NCBI RefSeq assembly: GCF_003600155.1
Contig: NZ_QWLD01000040.1
Span: 62,001 to 126,000, forward strand
Source of the DNA: Nesterenkonia muleiensis
GTDB lineage: Bacteria; Actinomycetota; Actinomycetes; Actinomycetales; Micrococcaceae
Length of the DNA stretch: 64,000 nt
Reading direction: 5' to 3'
Part shown: piece after piece, positions 25,627-37,267 of the stretch
Position numbering within the stretch: position 1 is the stretch's first letter
Layout of the letters: each line of letters opens with the position of its first letter
Position numbers and translations under genes: made by a program
Notes under the pieces: generated by a model
The model's database searches: none
The model's input: the letters and a program-made list of their open reading frames with translations, nothing else
Told to the model about the DNA's origin: nothing

Positions 25627-28600
25627 ATGCGCTCCTCAGGCTCGTACTCATTTGGACCAACGCAGACGATCAGCCCTTCGGCCACTGCTCGTTGGAACAC
25701 CTCATCCAACCGTTTCTGGATCCTGGTACCCATCCGCTGGTGCCCGTAGAGCCGCGCCACCGAGCGCAGAATCTCTTCCTCAGGGGCACGGAACGCCTGC
25801 CTCAGCGTCTGGACCATCACCTGCTTCAGCTCCTCACCGGGCACCTGCTCCACATGCCGCTGCCGGACGGTGATCTCTTCTGGGTTGATCTCCTCTGCGG
25901 CGTTCTCCTGCTGCTCGTCCCCGGTTGTTGCCCGGGCCTGCTGACCAGCAGCCGGCCCGGCGGTGGCTATCGGTGATGCAGGCCCCGGGGCGGCGTCGTC
26001 GGCTCTGCAGACCTGCTGTGCCGCGGAGCGAATGCGGCCGATAACGGCCTCAGCATCACGCAGCCATTCCGGCAGCCAGATACGTTCGACAGCCGGCCAC
26101 CCCATGGCACCGGTCAGTACCGTCTGCGGGAGAGCATCACGGTCTCCGACGGTGGACCGGGCCGCCCAGTCCGGACCGTCAAGCAGCACAGCGATCCACG
26201 GCTGACCCTGGTCCCGCACGGCGAAGTCCACACGGAAGTCCGAGAGCCCCACCGCGGGGATCACCTCCAGCCCAGCCTCCAGTAGGCGCTGGTGAACTTC
26301 GGCGGCATGCTGATCAGGTGCGGTACCCGCGGGGTCAAATCTAGGCGCCAGCCGCTGCTCCTGGTGAGAGGCTGCCAGCATGTACTCCTTGAGGTCTGCC
26401 AGCCCCTTGGAGGCTGAATTCCTCAGATCCAGCTCATGCGGTGCGAAGGAGCTGAGGATCCGCACCGTCTCCCTGGCGCGGGTGATGGCCACATTGAGCC
26501 TGCGGTCCCCGCCCGCAGAGGTCATCGACCCCCACTGCAGGGGCACTTTTCCGCGTTCGTCCCGGGAGAAGGCCAGGGTGAAGATCACCGCATCGCGCTC
26601 ATCGCCCTGCACGTTCTCCAGGTTCTTCACCAACAGCGGCTCATCCTCACGGGCCAGCGCAGCCTGGATCGAGGAATCCTCACTGGCCTCCAGCATGTCC
26701 AGCAGCAGGTCCCGCTGCTGGACGTTGAAGGTGACCACCCCGATGCTGCGGCCGGGGCCCTCTTCCAGCAGTGCGGTGACCTCGGCCAGCACCTCCTCGG
26801 CCTCCACACGGTTCACCCGGGCCCCGCCCCGGCCGCCTTCCCACCTTCCGCCGACCACACGCAGCTGCACCGCCCCAGTGTTACTGGCACCCGGTGGTGC
26901 CGGGAAAGTAGACAGCCGCCCGCCGTAGTACTGCCGGTTGGAGAAGGCGATGAGGGACTCATCCTTGGACCGGTAGTGCCAGGACAGCCACAGCCGGTGC
27001 AGCCCCGACTCATGGGCCTCGGACAGGATCGAATCCAGGTCGGCTGGCACCAGCGCCTCATCGGACTCATCCTCACCCCCGGAGTGGGCGAAGACAGCCG
27101 TGGGCGGCATCTGCTTGGTGTCCCCGACGATCACCACCGACCGGCCCCTGCCCATCGCGCCGATCGCCTCCGGCACCCGGATCTGGGAGGCCTCATCGAA
27201 GACGACGACGTCGAAGTCCACCGCATCTGCCGGCAGGAACCGTGCCACCGAATCAGGACTCATCAGCAGGCAGGGTGCTGCCTCAGTGATGAGCTCCCCG
27301 TAGTGTTCGAAGAGCTGCCGGATCCGCAGCCCGCCGCGGCGCCGGCCGATCTGCCGCTGCAGCTGAGCCACCGCCCCCAGCGGTGCCTCCGGTGAGAACC
27401 CGCGGGCGGAGATCAGCTCGGCGGGCAGCTGCTGACGCAGCAGGTCCCGGCGCTGGGCAGCCGATGCTGTGAACTGCTCGGTGCGCCGCCGGTGCGCGAT
27501 GGGGTCGAACCGGTGCAGGCCGGTGCTGTGCAGCCGTTCATCCAGGGCGGCTCTGGTCAGCGCCCGGCGCAGCGCGGGCTCGACCTCCCCGGGCAGCAGC
27601 GTCCCCGCGGCGACCGCCTCCGCTGCGTCACCCACTCCCCGGGAGCGCAACGATTCCAAAGGCACGGCTACTTCGGTCCAGCGGCTCAGCTCGATCAGGG
27701 CCGCCCCGCGCGCATCACGCTGCCAGGCAGAGGCGCAGGCCCGCACCGCGGCGGCGCGGTCCGGGGCAGGTGCTCCGGCCACGCCCTGTGCCCAGCGCAG
27801 CAGCGAACGCTCATCGGCATCGAGCAGCTCAACCAGGCTCTCCCAGGCGGCAGCGAGCCTTTGGGCCTGTTCCAACGGGATCTGCGAGACCTGTCCGTTG
27901 TCGAAGACCGCCGAGGCGGCTCGTGCGGCTGCCTCAGCGTGCTCAGAGCCGCTGAAGGCGGTGTCCAGAGCATCCCACGCTTTGCGCAGGTCCTCGAGCC
28001 TGGTCAGATGATCGCTGAGCTGGTCAGCATCGATGGCACCGCGTACAGTGATGTGTTCTGCCACCTCATCCAGCAGGCGTTCTTTGCGCCGCCGCTTGCC
28101 GAAAGGCCAGAGACTCTGATCGATCTGCTGGCTCCGCTGCACCAGATGGGCGATATCCAGATCCAGCGCTGACTCTGAGAAACCCGGCACCAACGCCTGG
28201 AGCCACACCAGCGCACACCGCATCTGCTCCGGAAGTAGCGCTACGCCCAGCAGGTCGGTGGCGGCCGAGGGCGGTAAGGCGGCTTCTGCTTCGAGCAGCT
28301 CAGCTGCGGCTGAGGCCACGGCCTCAGGGTCCCAGCCATCGGTGCTGAGCCGGGACAGACCCCAGGGGTGTTCACAGGGCTCGGCGCCAAGGTCGATCAG
28401 CGCGCGGTCCAGTTCGGCGGCGTCGTCGTAGACGGCACTGAGCTCGCCGAGTTCCAGCAGAGTCTCCCGGGACACAGTGAGGCCGGTGTCAGGGGAATGG
28501 CCGGAGTCCAGCTCCAGGGCGAGCTGCCGGGCCTGCCAGGCGCTCAGCCCGGAGGGGCCGGTGCCGTGAAGCTGTTCGGGGTAGCGAGCCAGTTGCTGGG

Positions 28601-30968
28601 CCGTGCTCCGGGTGCGGGACTGTACCGCGTCCCACGCCGTCGGGGTGGCCGAGGAGGCGCTCAGGGCCTCCCGGATCTGTTCACGCACCGCGGTCAGTGA
28701 CTGGTTGCGGCCATGAACATCCAGGGTGAACGCTCCCAGCCCCACCTCCTCCAAGCGGCGCTGCACCACATCGAGTGCCGCCTGCTTCTCGGCCACGAAG
28801 AGCACCTTCTTCCCCTGGTGCAGACATTCAGCGATCAGGTTGGTGATGGTCTGGGACTTCCCCGTTCCCGGTGGACCTTCAAGGATGAAGCTCTTGCCGG
28901 CGGCAGCCCAGCGCACTGCCTCGATCTGGGAGCCGTCGGCAGGCACCGGAAGGCGCATCCTGGTCTCCGCCAACTGATCAGCATCAGGGGCAGGCGTGCC
29001 GTCGTCATAGGGTTCACCGGGATGCTCCACCAGGTGGCGGACATGCGGGCGGTCCATGAAGTGCTGCCAGTGATCGCTCAGATCACGCCACATATCCAGG
29101 GTGGAGAACTGGGCTAGCGCAAGATGCGCCGATTCGTGGACGCTGAAGTTCTCCAGCTCCTCGGTCAGCAGCAGACGGCGCAGCTGCTCCAGTGCGCCGA
29201 GCACATCGATGCGGCCCTGGAGCACCGGCGGCTGCACCAGGGGAGTCAGGGTGATGCTCAGGTCAGCCCGCAGCTTCTCCACCAGGCTGATGTTGGCCAC
29301 CGGATCACGGGTCTCATCCAGAGCGATCCGGAAGGGAGTGCGGCCCCGGCCTCCTGAGAGTGTCACCGGGATCAGGAACAGCGGGGCCCGGCCACCGCGG
29401 CTGCGGCCACCGCGCGGTCCGGCCTCCTCCCAGGTGAGCAGCCCGGCAGCCACGTAGAGCGGATCGGCGCCGGTCTCCTCGGCCGTGGTGCGGGCCCTGC
29501 GCTGCAGGGATCGCAGCCGGCGCAGGAACTCGGTGAAGCCCAGCACCGCGAAGATCCGCTGCTCATGCTCCAGAATGTCAGTGAGGACTCCGGCGTCGAC
29601 ATCGGCAGCAGTGCGCGCACCTTGGGCCTTGTGCAGATCATCGAGGTCCCCGTGCTCATCCAGGGTGAGCCGGGCTCCTGCGGCGAGAAGCTCTATGAGC
29701 ACCTCCAGCGCCCCGGAGGGGACATGGAGTTCGGCCGAGGCGGAGTCGGTCAGCCTCAGCAGCGGGTTGCGATAGCTGAGATCCAGCAGGGACCGTCGCC
29801 AATTCTCGATCCGTGGCGGTGGGGCTGTGGTACTGGCTGCCGCAGCTGGCTGCGAGTCCTCTGGGGAGGGCGGCAGCGTCCGAGGGCGCGGACCGCTGGG
29901 CTTCCGGACCACCTCCACCACGCGTGTCGCACCCTCGAATCTGATGGCAGGCAGCGGGGAGATCCGCCGGTGGGCGGCGTGCACATCGAGCAAGTACAGC
30001 TCTTCCCTCTCATAGCTGGACCACCAGTGCTGAGCGTGGTCGACCGCGCTGTCGAAGCTCATCGCCTGTTCGCCGCTGCAGAGGCCGGTGACATCCACCG
30101 CCTCGAACAGCTGGGAGTCGGCGACTGTGGCTACCAGGGAGGCAGAGTCGACCACCGCCGAGGGCAGCCTGTGGGGTTCGGAGAGCCACCCCACCAGAAC
30201 GTGGCGCTCGCTGACAGCCAGCACGCTGTGGATGCCTGCCCGCTCCACGGCGGCGGAGAAGAGGGTCGCCAGTTCCAGTGTGGTGGCCCGGCCGGCGACC
30301 AGCACCTCATCGGGCTGCCGGATCCGGTGACCGCCGGCCAAGAGGCTCTCGGTATTGCGGGTATGCACCAGATGCAGGCCGCTGAGCACGTGGTACACAC
30401 CGCGGACGATCTGCCGTACCCGGCCCGGGCCAGAGTGGTAACCGGAGATCTCCGCGGAGCCGGTGTAGTGCTCCAGAGCAGCGGCGGTCTCATCGAGAAG
30501 TTCGCCGACGGCGTCGTTCTGTGGACGGATGAACGCGGCCAGGGACTCCCGGATGCCCTCGGCCCACCACTGGTCGGCCGGAAGCACGGTGAGGTGAGCG
30601 GAGGAGGAGGCATCGGCACCGTTCTCCTGGAGATGGAGCAGGGTGGGGGCCGCGGCGTCGATGTCCAGCAGAGCAGTCAGGCTCAGCGGCCAATGAAGTT
30701 CACTCTGCGAGATGCTGTAGACTTCGCCAGGTGCCAGGGCCGGCACGTTGACCTGCAGCGGTGAGGCGGTGAGGTCAAGGTGTGGGCCCAGGGGATCCAG
30801 GCTCAGGGTCAGGCTCAGCGGCTGCGACTGCTGGCTGCCCCGGTGGGTCACCGTTGCCCCAGAGATCAGCGGGACCTGGTTGTGCATCAGCGAATAGTTC
30901 AGTGCCTCACGGGTATGCAGGATGACCTCGAGGTCCCCGCCCTGCGCGTTCAGCTGGAGTGTGCCCAT
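25623..30968 (-). CDS. Giant DUF4011/DUF3320 superfamily 1 helicase
   Basis: 1781 residues. After a beta-rich N-terminal region (1-370) comes DUF4011 (WRRSLLDLSYRNPLLRLTDS, about 390). A superfamily 1 motor follows: Walker A LEGPPGTGKSQTITNL near 690, Walker B VVVFDEASQIRVPEA and motif III VGDTKQMPPTAVF near 1260, then WLSWHYRSKDESLI, and the C-terminal motifs VTFNVQQRDLL, NVQGDERDAVIF and NVAITRARE. Near 1560 a Vsr/MTES-like nuclease fold is suggested (FRVDFAVRDQGQPWIAVLLD). The end (EEEILRSVARLYGHQRMGTR) matches DUF3320. It probably unwinds and cuts nucleic acid; similar multidomain proteins occur in defence and repair contexts. Coupled to the FUSC gene downstream. Confidence 0.85.
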   Translation of the reverse strand: MGTLQLNAQGGDLEVILHTREALNYSLMHNQVPLISGATVTHRGSQQSQPLSLTLSLDPLGPHLDLTASPLQVNVPALAPGEVYSISQSELHWPLSLTALLDIDAAAPTLLHLQENGADASSSAHLTVLPADQWWAEGIRESLAAFIRPQNDAVGELLDETAAALEHYTGSAEISGYHSGPGRVRQIVRGVYHVLSGLHLVHTRNTESLLAGGHRIRQPDEVLVAGRATTLELATLFSAAVERAGIHSVLAVSERHVLVGWLSEPHRLPSAVVDSASLVATVADSQLFEAVDVTGLCSGEQAMSFDSAVDHAQHWWSSYEREELYLLDVHAAHRRISPLPAIRFEGATRVVEVVRKPSGPRPRTLPPSPEDSQPAAAASTTAPPPRIENWRRSLLDLSYRNPLLRLTDSASAELHVPSGALEVLIELLAAGARLTLDEHGDLDDLHKAQGARTAADVDAGVLTDILEHEQRIFAVLGFTEFLRRLRSLQRRARTTAEETGADPLYVAAGLLTWEEAGPRGGRSRGGRAPLFLIPVTLSGGRGRTPFRIALDETRDPVANISLVEKLRADLSITLTPLVQPPVLQGRIDVLGALEQLRRLLLTEELENFSVHESAHLALAQFSTLDMWRDLSDHWQHFMDRPHVRHLVEHPGEPYDDGTPAPDADQLAETRMRLPVPADGSQIEAVRWAAAGKSFILEGPPGTGKSQTITNLIAECLHQGKKVLFVAEKQAALDVVQRRLEEVGLGAFTLDVHGRNQSLTAVREQIREALSASSATPTAWDAVQSRTRSTAQQLARYPEQLHGTGPSGLSAWQARQLALELDSGHSPDTGLTVSRETLLELGELSAVYDDAAELDRALIDLGAEPCEHPWGLSRLSTDGWDPEAVASAAAELLEAEAALPPSAATDLLGVALLPEQMRCALVWLQALVPGFSESALDLDIAHLVQRSQQIDQSLWPFGKRRRKERLLDEVAEHITVRGAIDADQLSDHLTRLEDLRKAWDALDTAFSGSEHAEAAARAASAVFDNGQVSQIPLEQAQRLAAAWESLVELLDADERSLLRWAQGVAGAPAPDRAAAVRACASAWQRDARGAALIELSRWTEVAVPLESLRSRGVGDAAEAVAAGTLLPGEVEPALRRALTRAALDERLHSTGLHRFDPIAHRRRTEQFTASAAQRRDLLRQQLPAELISARGFSPEAPLGAVAQLQRQIGRRRGGLRIRQLFEHYGELITEAAPCLLMSPDSVARFLPADAVDFDVVVFDEASQIRVPEAIGAMGRGRSVVIVGDTKQMPPTAVFAHSGGEDESDEALVPADLDSILSEAHESGLHRLWLSWHYRSKDESLIAFSNRQYYGGRLSTFPAPPGASNTGAVQLRVVGGRWEGGRGGARVNRVEAEEVLAEVTALLEEGPGRSIGVVTFNVQQRDLLLDMLEASEDSSIQAALAREDEPLLVKNLENVQGDERDAVIFTLAFSRDERGKVPLQWGSMTSAGGDRRLNVAITRARETVRILSSFAPHELDLRNSASKGLADLKEYMLAASHQEQRLAPRFDPAGTAPDQHAAEVHQRLLEAGLEVIPAVGLSDFRVDFAVRDQGQPWIAVLLDGPDWAARSTVGDRDALPQTVLTGAMGWPAVERIWLPEWLRDAEAVIGRIRSAAQQVCRADDAAPGPASPIATAGPAAGQQARATTGDEQQENAAEEINPEEITVRQRHVEQVPGEELKQVMVQTLRQAFRAPEEEILRSVARLYGHQRMGTRIQKRLDEVFQRAVAEGLIVCVGPNEYEPEERI

Positions 30969-31036
30969 GCCCCTATCCTGCCCGGGTCTCTTGCCTCTGC
31001 GTGAACATGACGCAGTGACAGTGCAAGAATGGGGGC

Positions 31037-31351
31037 ATGAGCAGTGTCATCAAGATCAACGCCATCACCGTGCCCGAGAATTCAGGCGATGAGCTCAGCC
31101 ACCGATTTGCCGCCCGCCACGGATCCATGGAGGGCACTCCGGGCTTCCAAGGCTATGAGCTGCTTCAGCCTGCTGATGAGCGAAACGTCTGGCTGGTGGT
31201 CACGCGCTGGGACTCGGAGGCGGACTTTGAGAACTGGCGGAACTCCCAGCACTTCGCCGCCTCCCACGGAGAGGGCGAGGCTGAGCCGAAGAAAAAGCCT
31301 GTGGGCATGTCCAGCGAGCTGTGGAGCTACACCGTGGCGACTACCGGCTAG
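31037..31351 (+). CDS. Antibiotic biosynthesis monooxygenase-fold protein (haem-degrading type)
   Basis: 104 residues. The ABM ferredoxin-like fold is visible in VIKINAITVPENSGDEL, HGSMEGTPGFQGYELLQ, VWLVVTRWDSEADFENW. The W and N positions resemble MhuD/IsdG-type haem oxygenases and the HmoA group. A GGGGG run precedes the ATG. Monocistronic, just ahead of the tRNA. Haem degradation is the likeliest role but not proved by sequence. Confidence 0.75.
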   Translation: MSSVIKINAITVPENSGDELSHRFAARHGSMEGTPGFQGYELLQPADERNVWLVVTRWDSEADFENWRNSQHFAASHGEGEAEPKKKPVGMSSELWSYTVATTG

Positions 31352-31414
31352 GTCAGGGGAGCGGTTCCTGGTAATCTGGATCGGTCAGCGCGGCAGTTGC
31401 CTCAGCTGATCCCC

Positions 31415-33370
<1,956 letters not shown>

Positions 33371-33378
<8 letters not shown>

Positions 33379-33736
33379 GACGGCCTCCGGTGGTGTCGGG
33401 GATGAACAGGTAGATCTGCCCGTCGCGCGGGTAAACGGCCTCATACACCATCTCGATGTGCTCCCAGAGTTCGTCCTCGGTGTATTTCTTCAGGCAGTCG
33501 TGGCCCATAAGGGATTCAATGGCTTCGCGTTTGCTGGAGTAGTCCCCGACGAATCTGCGCATGAAGTCTTCGGCCATTTCGTCCACGATGTCGTCTGGGG
33601 AGATGGAGTCCAAGTACGCCTCGAAGGCTTTGCCCTGGTCGGCAATGACTCCTTCCAGCATGTAGCGCGTGGTGGTGAGGTACTCATCTAGCGCCGATTC
33701 GGGGTGGTTGTCGTATTCCAATGGGTTATTTTCCAT
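33371..33736 (-). CDS. Small acidic element protein of unknown function
   Basis: 121 residues, acidic. CGGAGGA precedes the ATG at 33736. Its core DFMRRFVGDYSSKREAIESL followed by VYPRDGQIYLF resembles the arrangement FREHYITSYDSREEVLQNL and RQWHVFEK in the protein at 34646-35170, so the two look like diverged copies of one small fold. It overlaps its neighbours on both sides. Small acidic proteins in such elements are often antirestriction factors, but no ArdA motif is clear. Confidence 0.65.
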
Positions 33737-34619
33737 GGCCGTCCTCCGTTCTGGCGTCTTCTCCAGTCGCTACCTCATGACGCCGGAAGAGGTGGACCTC
33801 TCGGCCTGCCCAGACCAGCTCGTAATTCTCTGCCAGGGCCTGGCGTACCAGCGGGTCGTCTCGGTGTAGACGGTCAGCAAGGGCGACCTCGTCGGTGAAC
33901 CGGTGTGGGTGGCGCCTGCTGCCGATGTACTCCGTATCCATGCGCTCTTGGAGATCCTCGGCCAGGACGTCAACACTTGGGCGGCGCAGGTAGGCGAAGC
34001 CCGGGAACCCGTGTTCGAGGATGATCTCTTCGGCCCGGTTAGCCGCAGCCTCCCGCATCTGCTCGGCGTCTTCACCGGGTCGGGCTTTGCGGTGGTGGAA
34101 GGCTATGGCGGGCATGCCATGGGACGGGTTCTGTGTAATGACGTGGTCCATCTCCGGGAACCCGTCACCAGGTTTGGGCAGAAAGTCGTCGTAGCCTTCT
34201 TCGCCGAGCATGTAGTTACCGAGCCAGTTGGCTGCCTCTCGCATCTCCGGGTAGATATGACGTCGATCCAGGATCCCTGCGATCTCTTCTCGCATTGACC
34301 CGGGCAGCATGCCTTTGCCGTCGGCGAAGTCCGCCAGATGGGACTCATCCGAGGTCGCGGCGGTGCTCAGCAGCATGGCAATCATGTGGGCATCCTCAGT
34401 GGAGATCGGGAGCTGCTCCTGGTGTGAGCTCAGGCAGGTGCTCATAAGTGCTCGGATGGTGTCGATGGCCAGTTGGCTGGGCTCGCGTTCACTGGCAGAT
34501 CCCATGTGCTCGACGATCTCGGCACGCAAGAGCTGGCCCTGAGGTGACGCCCGCCAGCGGGCGGCCTCTGCGCGAGGCTCATCGTCGTGGTGTTCGTGGT
34601 GTGGTTGGTGTTCTTTCAT
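33726..34619 (-). CDS. Element protein of unknown function with His-rich start
   Basis: 297 residues, soluble, mostly helical. The start is unusual: MKEHQPHHEHHDDEPRAEA. No catalytic motif is recognised; the C-terminal part (YLRRPSVDVLAEDLQERMDT and LVWAGREVHLFRRHEV) ends in a beta hairpin similar to its neighbours. The leader CTGAAAGGAGG is nearly the same as that of the next gene upstream. Part of the conjugation operon. Confidence 0.6.
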   Translation of the reverse strand: MKEHQPHHEHHDDEPRAEAARWRASPQGQLLRAEIVEHMGSASEREPSQLAIDTIRALMSTCLSSHQEQLPISTEDAHMIAMLLSTAATSDESHLADFADGKGMLPGSMREEIAGILDRRHIYPEMREAANWLGNYMLGEEGYDDFLPKPGDGFPEMDHVITQNPSHGMPAIAFHHRKARPGEDAEQMREAAANRAEEIILEHGFPGFAYLRRPSVDVLAEDLQERMDTEYIGSRRHPHRFTDEVALADRLHRDDPLVRQALAENYELVWAGREVHLFRRHEVATGEDARTEDGHGK

Positions 34620-34645
34620 GGTGGTTCCCTCCTTTCAGGGTGTGG

Positions 34646-35170
34646 TTACTTTTCGAAGACGTGCCATTGGCGTACCCCGGGCAAGATGTCCCAGGTTTCG
34701 GTGAGGCGCTGCCAGATCCGGCGGCGATCAACCTTGACCAACACAGCGCGGCCCAGGGCTGGGTTGTCCTGGACGGCCCGGTCGATAGCCTGCTGGAGTC
34801 CAGCGATGCCGCCAAGGTTCTGGAGCACTTCCTCTCGGCTGTCGTAGCTGGTGATGTAGTGCTCACGGAAGCGGTGCTCGATGGAGTGGTCGTCGACATC
34901 GACATCCGGCAGGCTGCAATAGGCAGAGAACGCTTCGCCGTAATTGGCGATCAGTTCATCCAGATACGGGCCTTCCTCCTCGGACAGGTCTCGGCCGCGA
35001 ACCTCCAGCTGGTGCTGTGGTTCAGCTTCCGAATCGGGCTGCCAATCCAGCAGATAGTCCTCGGGATCGCTGGGTGCGGTATATCCGGAGCCGTTCTGGT
35101 GCTCGGGCGGGTCAGCTGGGATCGGCGGACGGCGCTCGTTTTCTTGGGGTTGGTGTTCGTGGTGATTCAT
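34646..35170 (-). CDS. Acidic element protein, possible antirestriction-like fold
   Basis: 174 residues, starting with His-rich MNHHEHQPQE and a Pro/Asp linker to about residue 60. The folded part (YLDELIANYGEAFSAYCSLP, FREHYITSYDSREEVLQNLG) is acidic and related in layout to the 121-residue protein at 33371-33736. Leader CTGAAAGGAGGTGAATC gives strong ribosome binding. DNA mimicry is a possibility only. Confidence 0.6.
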   Translation of the reverse strand: MNHHEHQPQENERRPPIPADPPEHQNGSGYTAPSDPEDYLLDWQPDSEAEPQHQLEVRGRDLSEEEGPYLDELIANYGEAFSAYCSLPDVDVDDHSIEHRFREHYITSYDSREEVLQNLGGIAGLQQAIDRAVQDNPALGRAVLVKVDRRRIWQRLTETWDILPGVRQWHVFEK

Positions 35171-35193
35171 GATTCACCTCCTTTCAGTGGTTG

Positions 35194-36033
35194 TTATTTG
35201 TCCTTGGACGCACCTGACGGGGCGAGTCCGCGTCGGACTGTGTCTGCCAGCTCGGCCATGGTGGTGACCAGGAACATCTCGGCAATCAGCTTCTGGTGGT
35301 CTCCGTCGGCGGCGGGTGCAGAGTGCTGGGACAGGTGGCGGGATAGCTGAGCGGCGCGCTTGGTGCTCGGGCAGATCCAGATCACGACCGGAAACACTTG
35401 CGCCTTCTGCTGCTCAAGTCCAGCCCGGTAGTAGGCGTCATATCTCCAGCACTGCCGGATCACCCGGCCAGGGTTTTCCGTGGCCCGGTCCACTTCTAGC
35501 CAGGCGAAATATTCGCGGCCGCTGGTTCTGGCGTAGAGATGCAGATCTGGCTTCAGGGTGATGGTCTGTCCGTAGGGGCCGAGGTGGGTGCGCCAGGACC
35601 CTGGCTCCCCGGTCAGCTGCAGGTCGTGCAGCCCATCTGTCTGGGCGAGCTCAGTGAGCACCACAATGGTCTCGGTGACCGCGAGGGTGTGGGCGATGAA
35701 CTCCGCCGACCGTTCGGTTTTACGAGGCCGTTTGCGCTTCCCGGTTACAGCGCTGTTGCCCTTAGACGTCGCGGTCCAGATTTTTGGTCCGGAGCCGCGT
35801 TTCTGGCCACCGATGACCTGTGGCATCTGGATCAGGTAGCCGTGCTCGTCCAGACGGTTCAGATGCACTGGTGTCCGACGTGTGGCGGTGGCCAGGTTCT
35901 TGTATCGAGGTGCTGTGAGACGGGCTAGTTGATTAGTCGTCGCGAACCGATTCTCGACGATTCTCTTCAGTAATTGGCCGTAGAGCGGATAGTCCAGCGG
36001 GGCCGGAAGGTCAGGGATGTTTGGGGCGGTCAT
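35194..36033 (-). CDS. Replication-relaxation family protein
   Basis: 279 residues. An N-terminal winged helix (LLKRIVENRFATTNQLARLT, VHLNRLDEHGYLI) is followed by a wHTH-like and nuclease-like core: FIAHTLAVTETIVVLTELA, LKPDLHLYARTSGREYFAWL, EVDRATENPGRVIRQCWRY. This is the pattern of replication-relaxation proteins found in actinobacterial plasmids and conjugative elements, where they probably act at the origin of replication or transfer. The D(x)n(E)V spacing suggests a PD-(D/E)xK-related fold. GGAGG precedes the ATG. Confidence 0.8.
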   Translation of the reverse strand: MTAPNIPDLPAPLDYPLYGQLLKRIVENRFATTNQLARLTAPRYKNLATATRRTPVHLNRLDEHGYLIQMPQVIGGQKRGSGPKIWTATSKGNSAVTGKRKRPRKTERSAEFIAHTLAVTETIVVLTELAQTDGLHDLQLTGEPGSWRTHLGPYGQTITLKPDLHLYARTSGREYFAWLEVDRATENPGRVIRQCWRYDAYYRAGLEQQKAQVFPVVIWICPSTKRAAQLSRHLSQHSAPAADGDHQKLIAEMFLVTTMAELADTVRRGLAPSGASKDK

Positions 36034-36248
36034 GATGGAGCCTCCACGCCATTGCTGCTTGCCATGTGGGTCGGCCGCGGGGCCGGGTGGTCACCCCTGT
36101 AAAGGGGGTGAGTCACCTGCAGATGTACGCCAACATGCCCATGTTTACGCCGATGTGCGCGTGTGTTCGTGATCGCGAGATGACTGCCGAGATGACTCGC
36201 CCACCTCTGGGAACTGTGGCGTTTCTGTCGTCGAATCTGGCACGTCAT
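36030..36248 (-). CDS. Possible 72-residue coupled small protein
   Basis: The frame starts at an ATG overlapping the coupling-ATPase stop (36245-36248) and ends overlapping the next start (36030-36033), both ATGA, which is hard to get by chance. The product is basic and His/Arg-rich with no known motif. The same 210 bases hold a hairpin, so a non-coding transfer region is the alternative. Confidence 0.35.
   Translation of the reverse strand: MTCQIRRQKRHSSQRWASHLGSHLAITNTRAHRRKHGHVGVHLQVTHPLYRGDHPAPRPTHMASSNGVEAPS
36092..36110. repeat. Hairpin CACCCC/GGGGTG in the transfer operon
   Basis: CACCCC, loop TGTAAAG, GGGGTG. A very similar hairpin (ACCCCT, GTTAGG, AGGGGT) occurs at 39700-39717. Two related hairpins in one transfer region could be origin or regulatory elements. 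Confidence 0.35.
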
Positions 36249-37267
36249 GGGGCGGACCTCCCGCCGAATTCGCCCTGCAGATCCGGGCGCTGCTCGGACT
36301 GCCGAGGACGAGGCCGTGCGCCCTGCTTCTGCTTCCGTGCGGTCTCCACGTCTGCGACTGGCATGCCGTACCGGGTTTGCGAGGCGGCGTACACTTCAGC
36401 GGAATCCGCGGTTGTCCGTGGGGCCTGGTTCAGCTTGACGGTCATCCACTCGGAATCCTGACCCCGAAGCACCATTCGCACCTGGGCGTGGTAGGCAGGC
36501 AGCAGCGTCAGGTCGGCCGGATCGAGGCTGGTGTCCTTGGTGGCGATTCGCGCATCGGCCTGGGAGAGCGGCAGGTAGATTTTGTTGCGCGTGTTCGTCA
36601 AGATGGCTTCTTGGATCTTCGGCGTGAACTGCCCGAGATACTGGTTGGCCAGGTGCACGGCCAGTCCGAGGCTGCGCGCCTGGGCCAGCATGTCGGCCAG
36701 GTCGTTTCCGCCAGCGAGGCCGCCTACGAACTCTTGGGCCTCGTCGATGTAGAGGCCGACGATGTGCCGCCGCTCCGCAGGGATCCTCTGCCTGGTCAGG
36801 GTCTGCTGCCAGAGCATGCCGACCAGGAGGTTGCCCAGGATGCGGGCAGGCTCCGCCCCGACGATGCCCTTATTGAGGTTGACGACCAGGATCTTGCGGC
36901 TGGTCAGCAGATCCCGCAGATCAAACTTCGGCTGGGATTGTCCCAGGATGCCGCGCAGGGACGGTCGCATCTGGATCGAGTGTAGCCGCCGGATCACCGG
37001 CATCGTGGTGGTGGACTGCTGTTCCGGGCTCATGGCGTCGAAGTGCTGCCAAAACTCCAGCCCCGTGTCGTCTTTGACCTGAGCGAGGATCCGACGGCGG
37101 AAGCCTGGGTCGGTCAGCAGTGGAATCACATCCAGCAGCGTGGATCCCGGAACCCTCGTCAGGGTGTGCACCGCCGTGGTGAACGTCTGGCGCACGCCCA
37201 CACTCCAGGGGCGGTCATCCATACCCTCGAAGACAGCCAGGAGTTGGTCAGCGGTTTGGGCTTCCAT
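36245..37267 (-). CDS. TraG/VirB4-like conjugation ATPase, C-terminal part
   Basis: 340 residues read from an internal ATG; this is the C-terminal half of one protein with 37159-38448. Walker B is HIVGLYIDEAQEFVGGLAGG, followed by LAQARSLGLAVHLANQYLGQ and IQEAILTNTRNKIYLPLSQA, the sensor region of TraD/TraG-type DNA pumps. The frame really continues upstream as NPLHAPHGMEAQTADQLLAV, matching the family, but is one base out of step with the N-terminal half. Without frame correction this fragment lacks a Walker A and would be inactive. Confidence 0.85.
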   Translation of the reverse strand: MEAQTADQLLAVFEGMDDRPWSVGVRQTFTTAVHTLTRVPGSTLLDVIPLLTDPGFRRRILAQVKDDTGLEFWQHFDAMSPEQQSTTTMPVIRRLHSIQMRPSLRGILGQSQPKFDLRDLLTSRKILVVNLNKGIVGAEPARILGNLLVGMLWQQTLTRQRIPAERRHIVGLYIDEAQEFVGGLAGGNDLADMLAQARSLGLAVHLANQYLGQFTPKIQEAILTNTRNKIYLPLSQADARIATKDTSLDPADLTLLPAYHAQVRMVLRGQDSEWMTVKLNQAPRTTADSAEVYAASQTRYGMPVADVETARKQKQGARPRPRQSEQRPDLQGEFGGRSAP

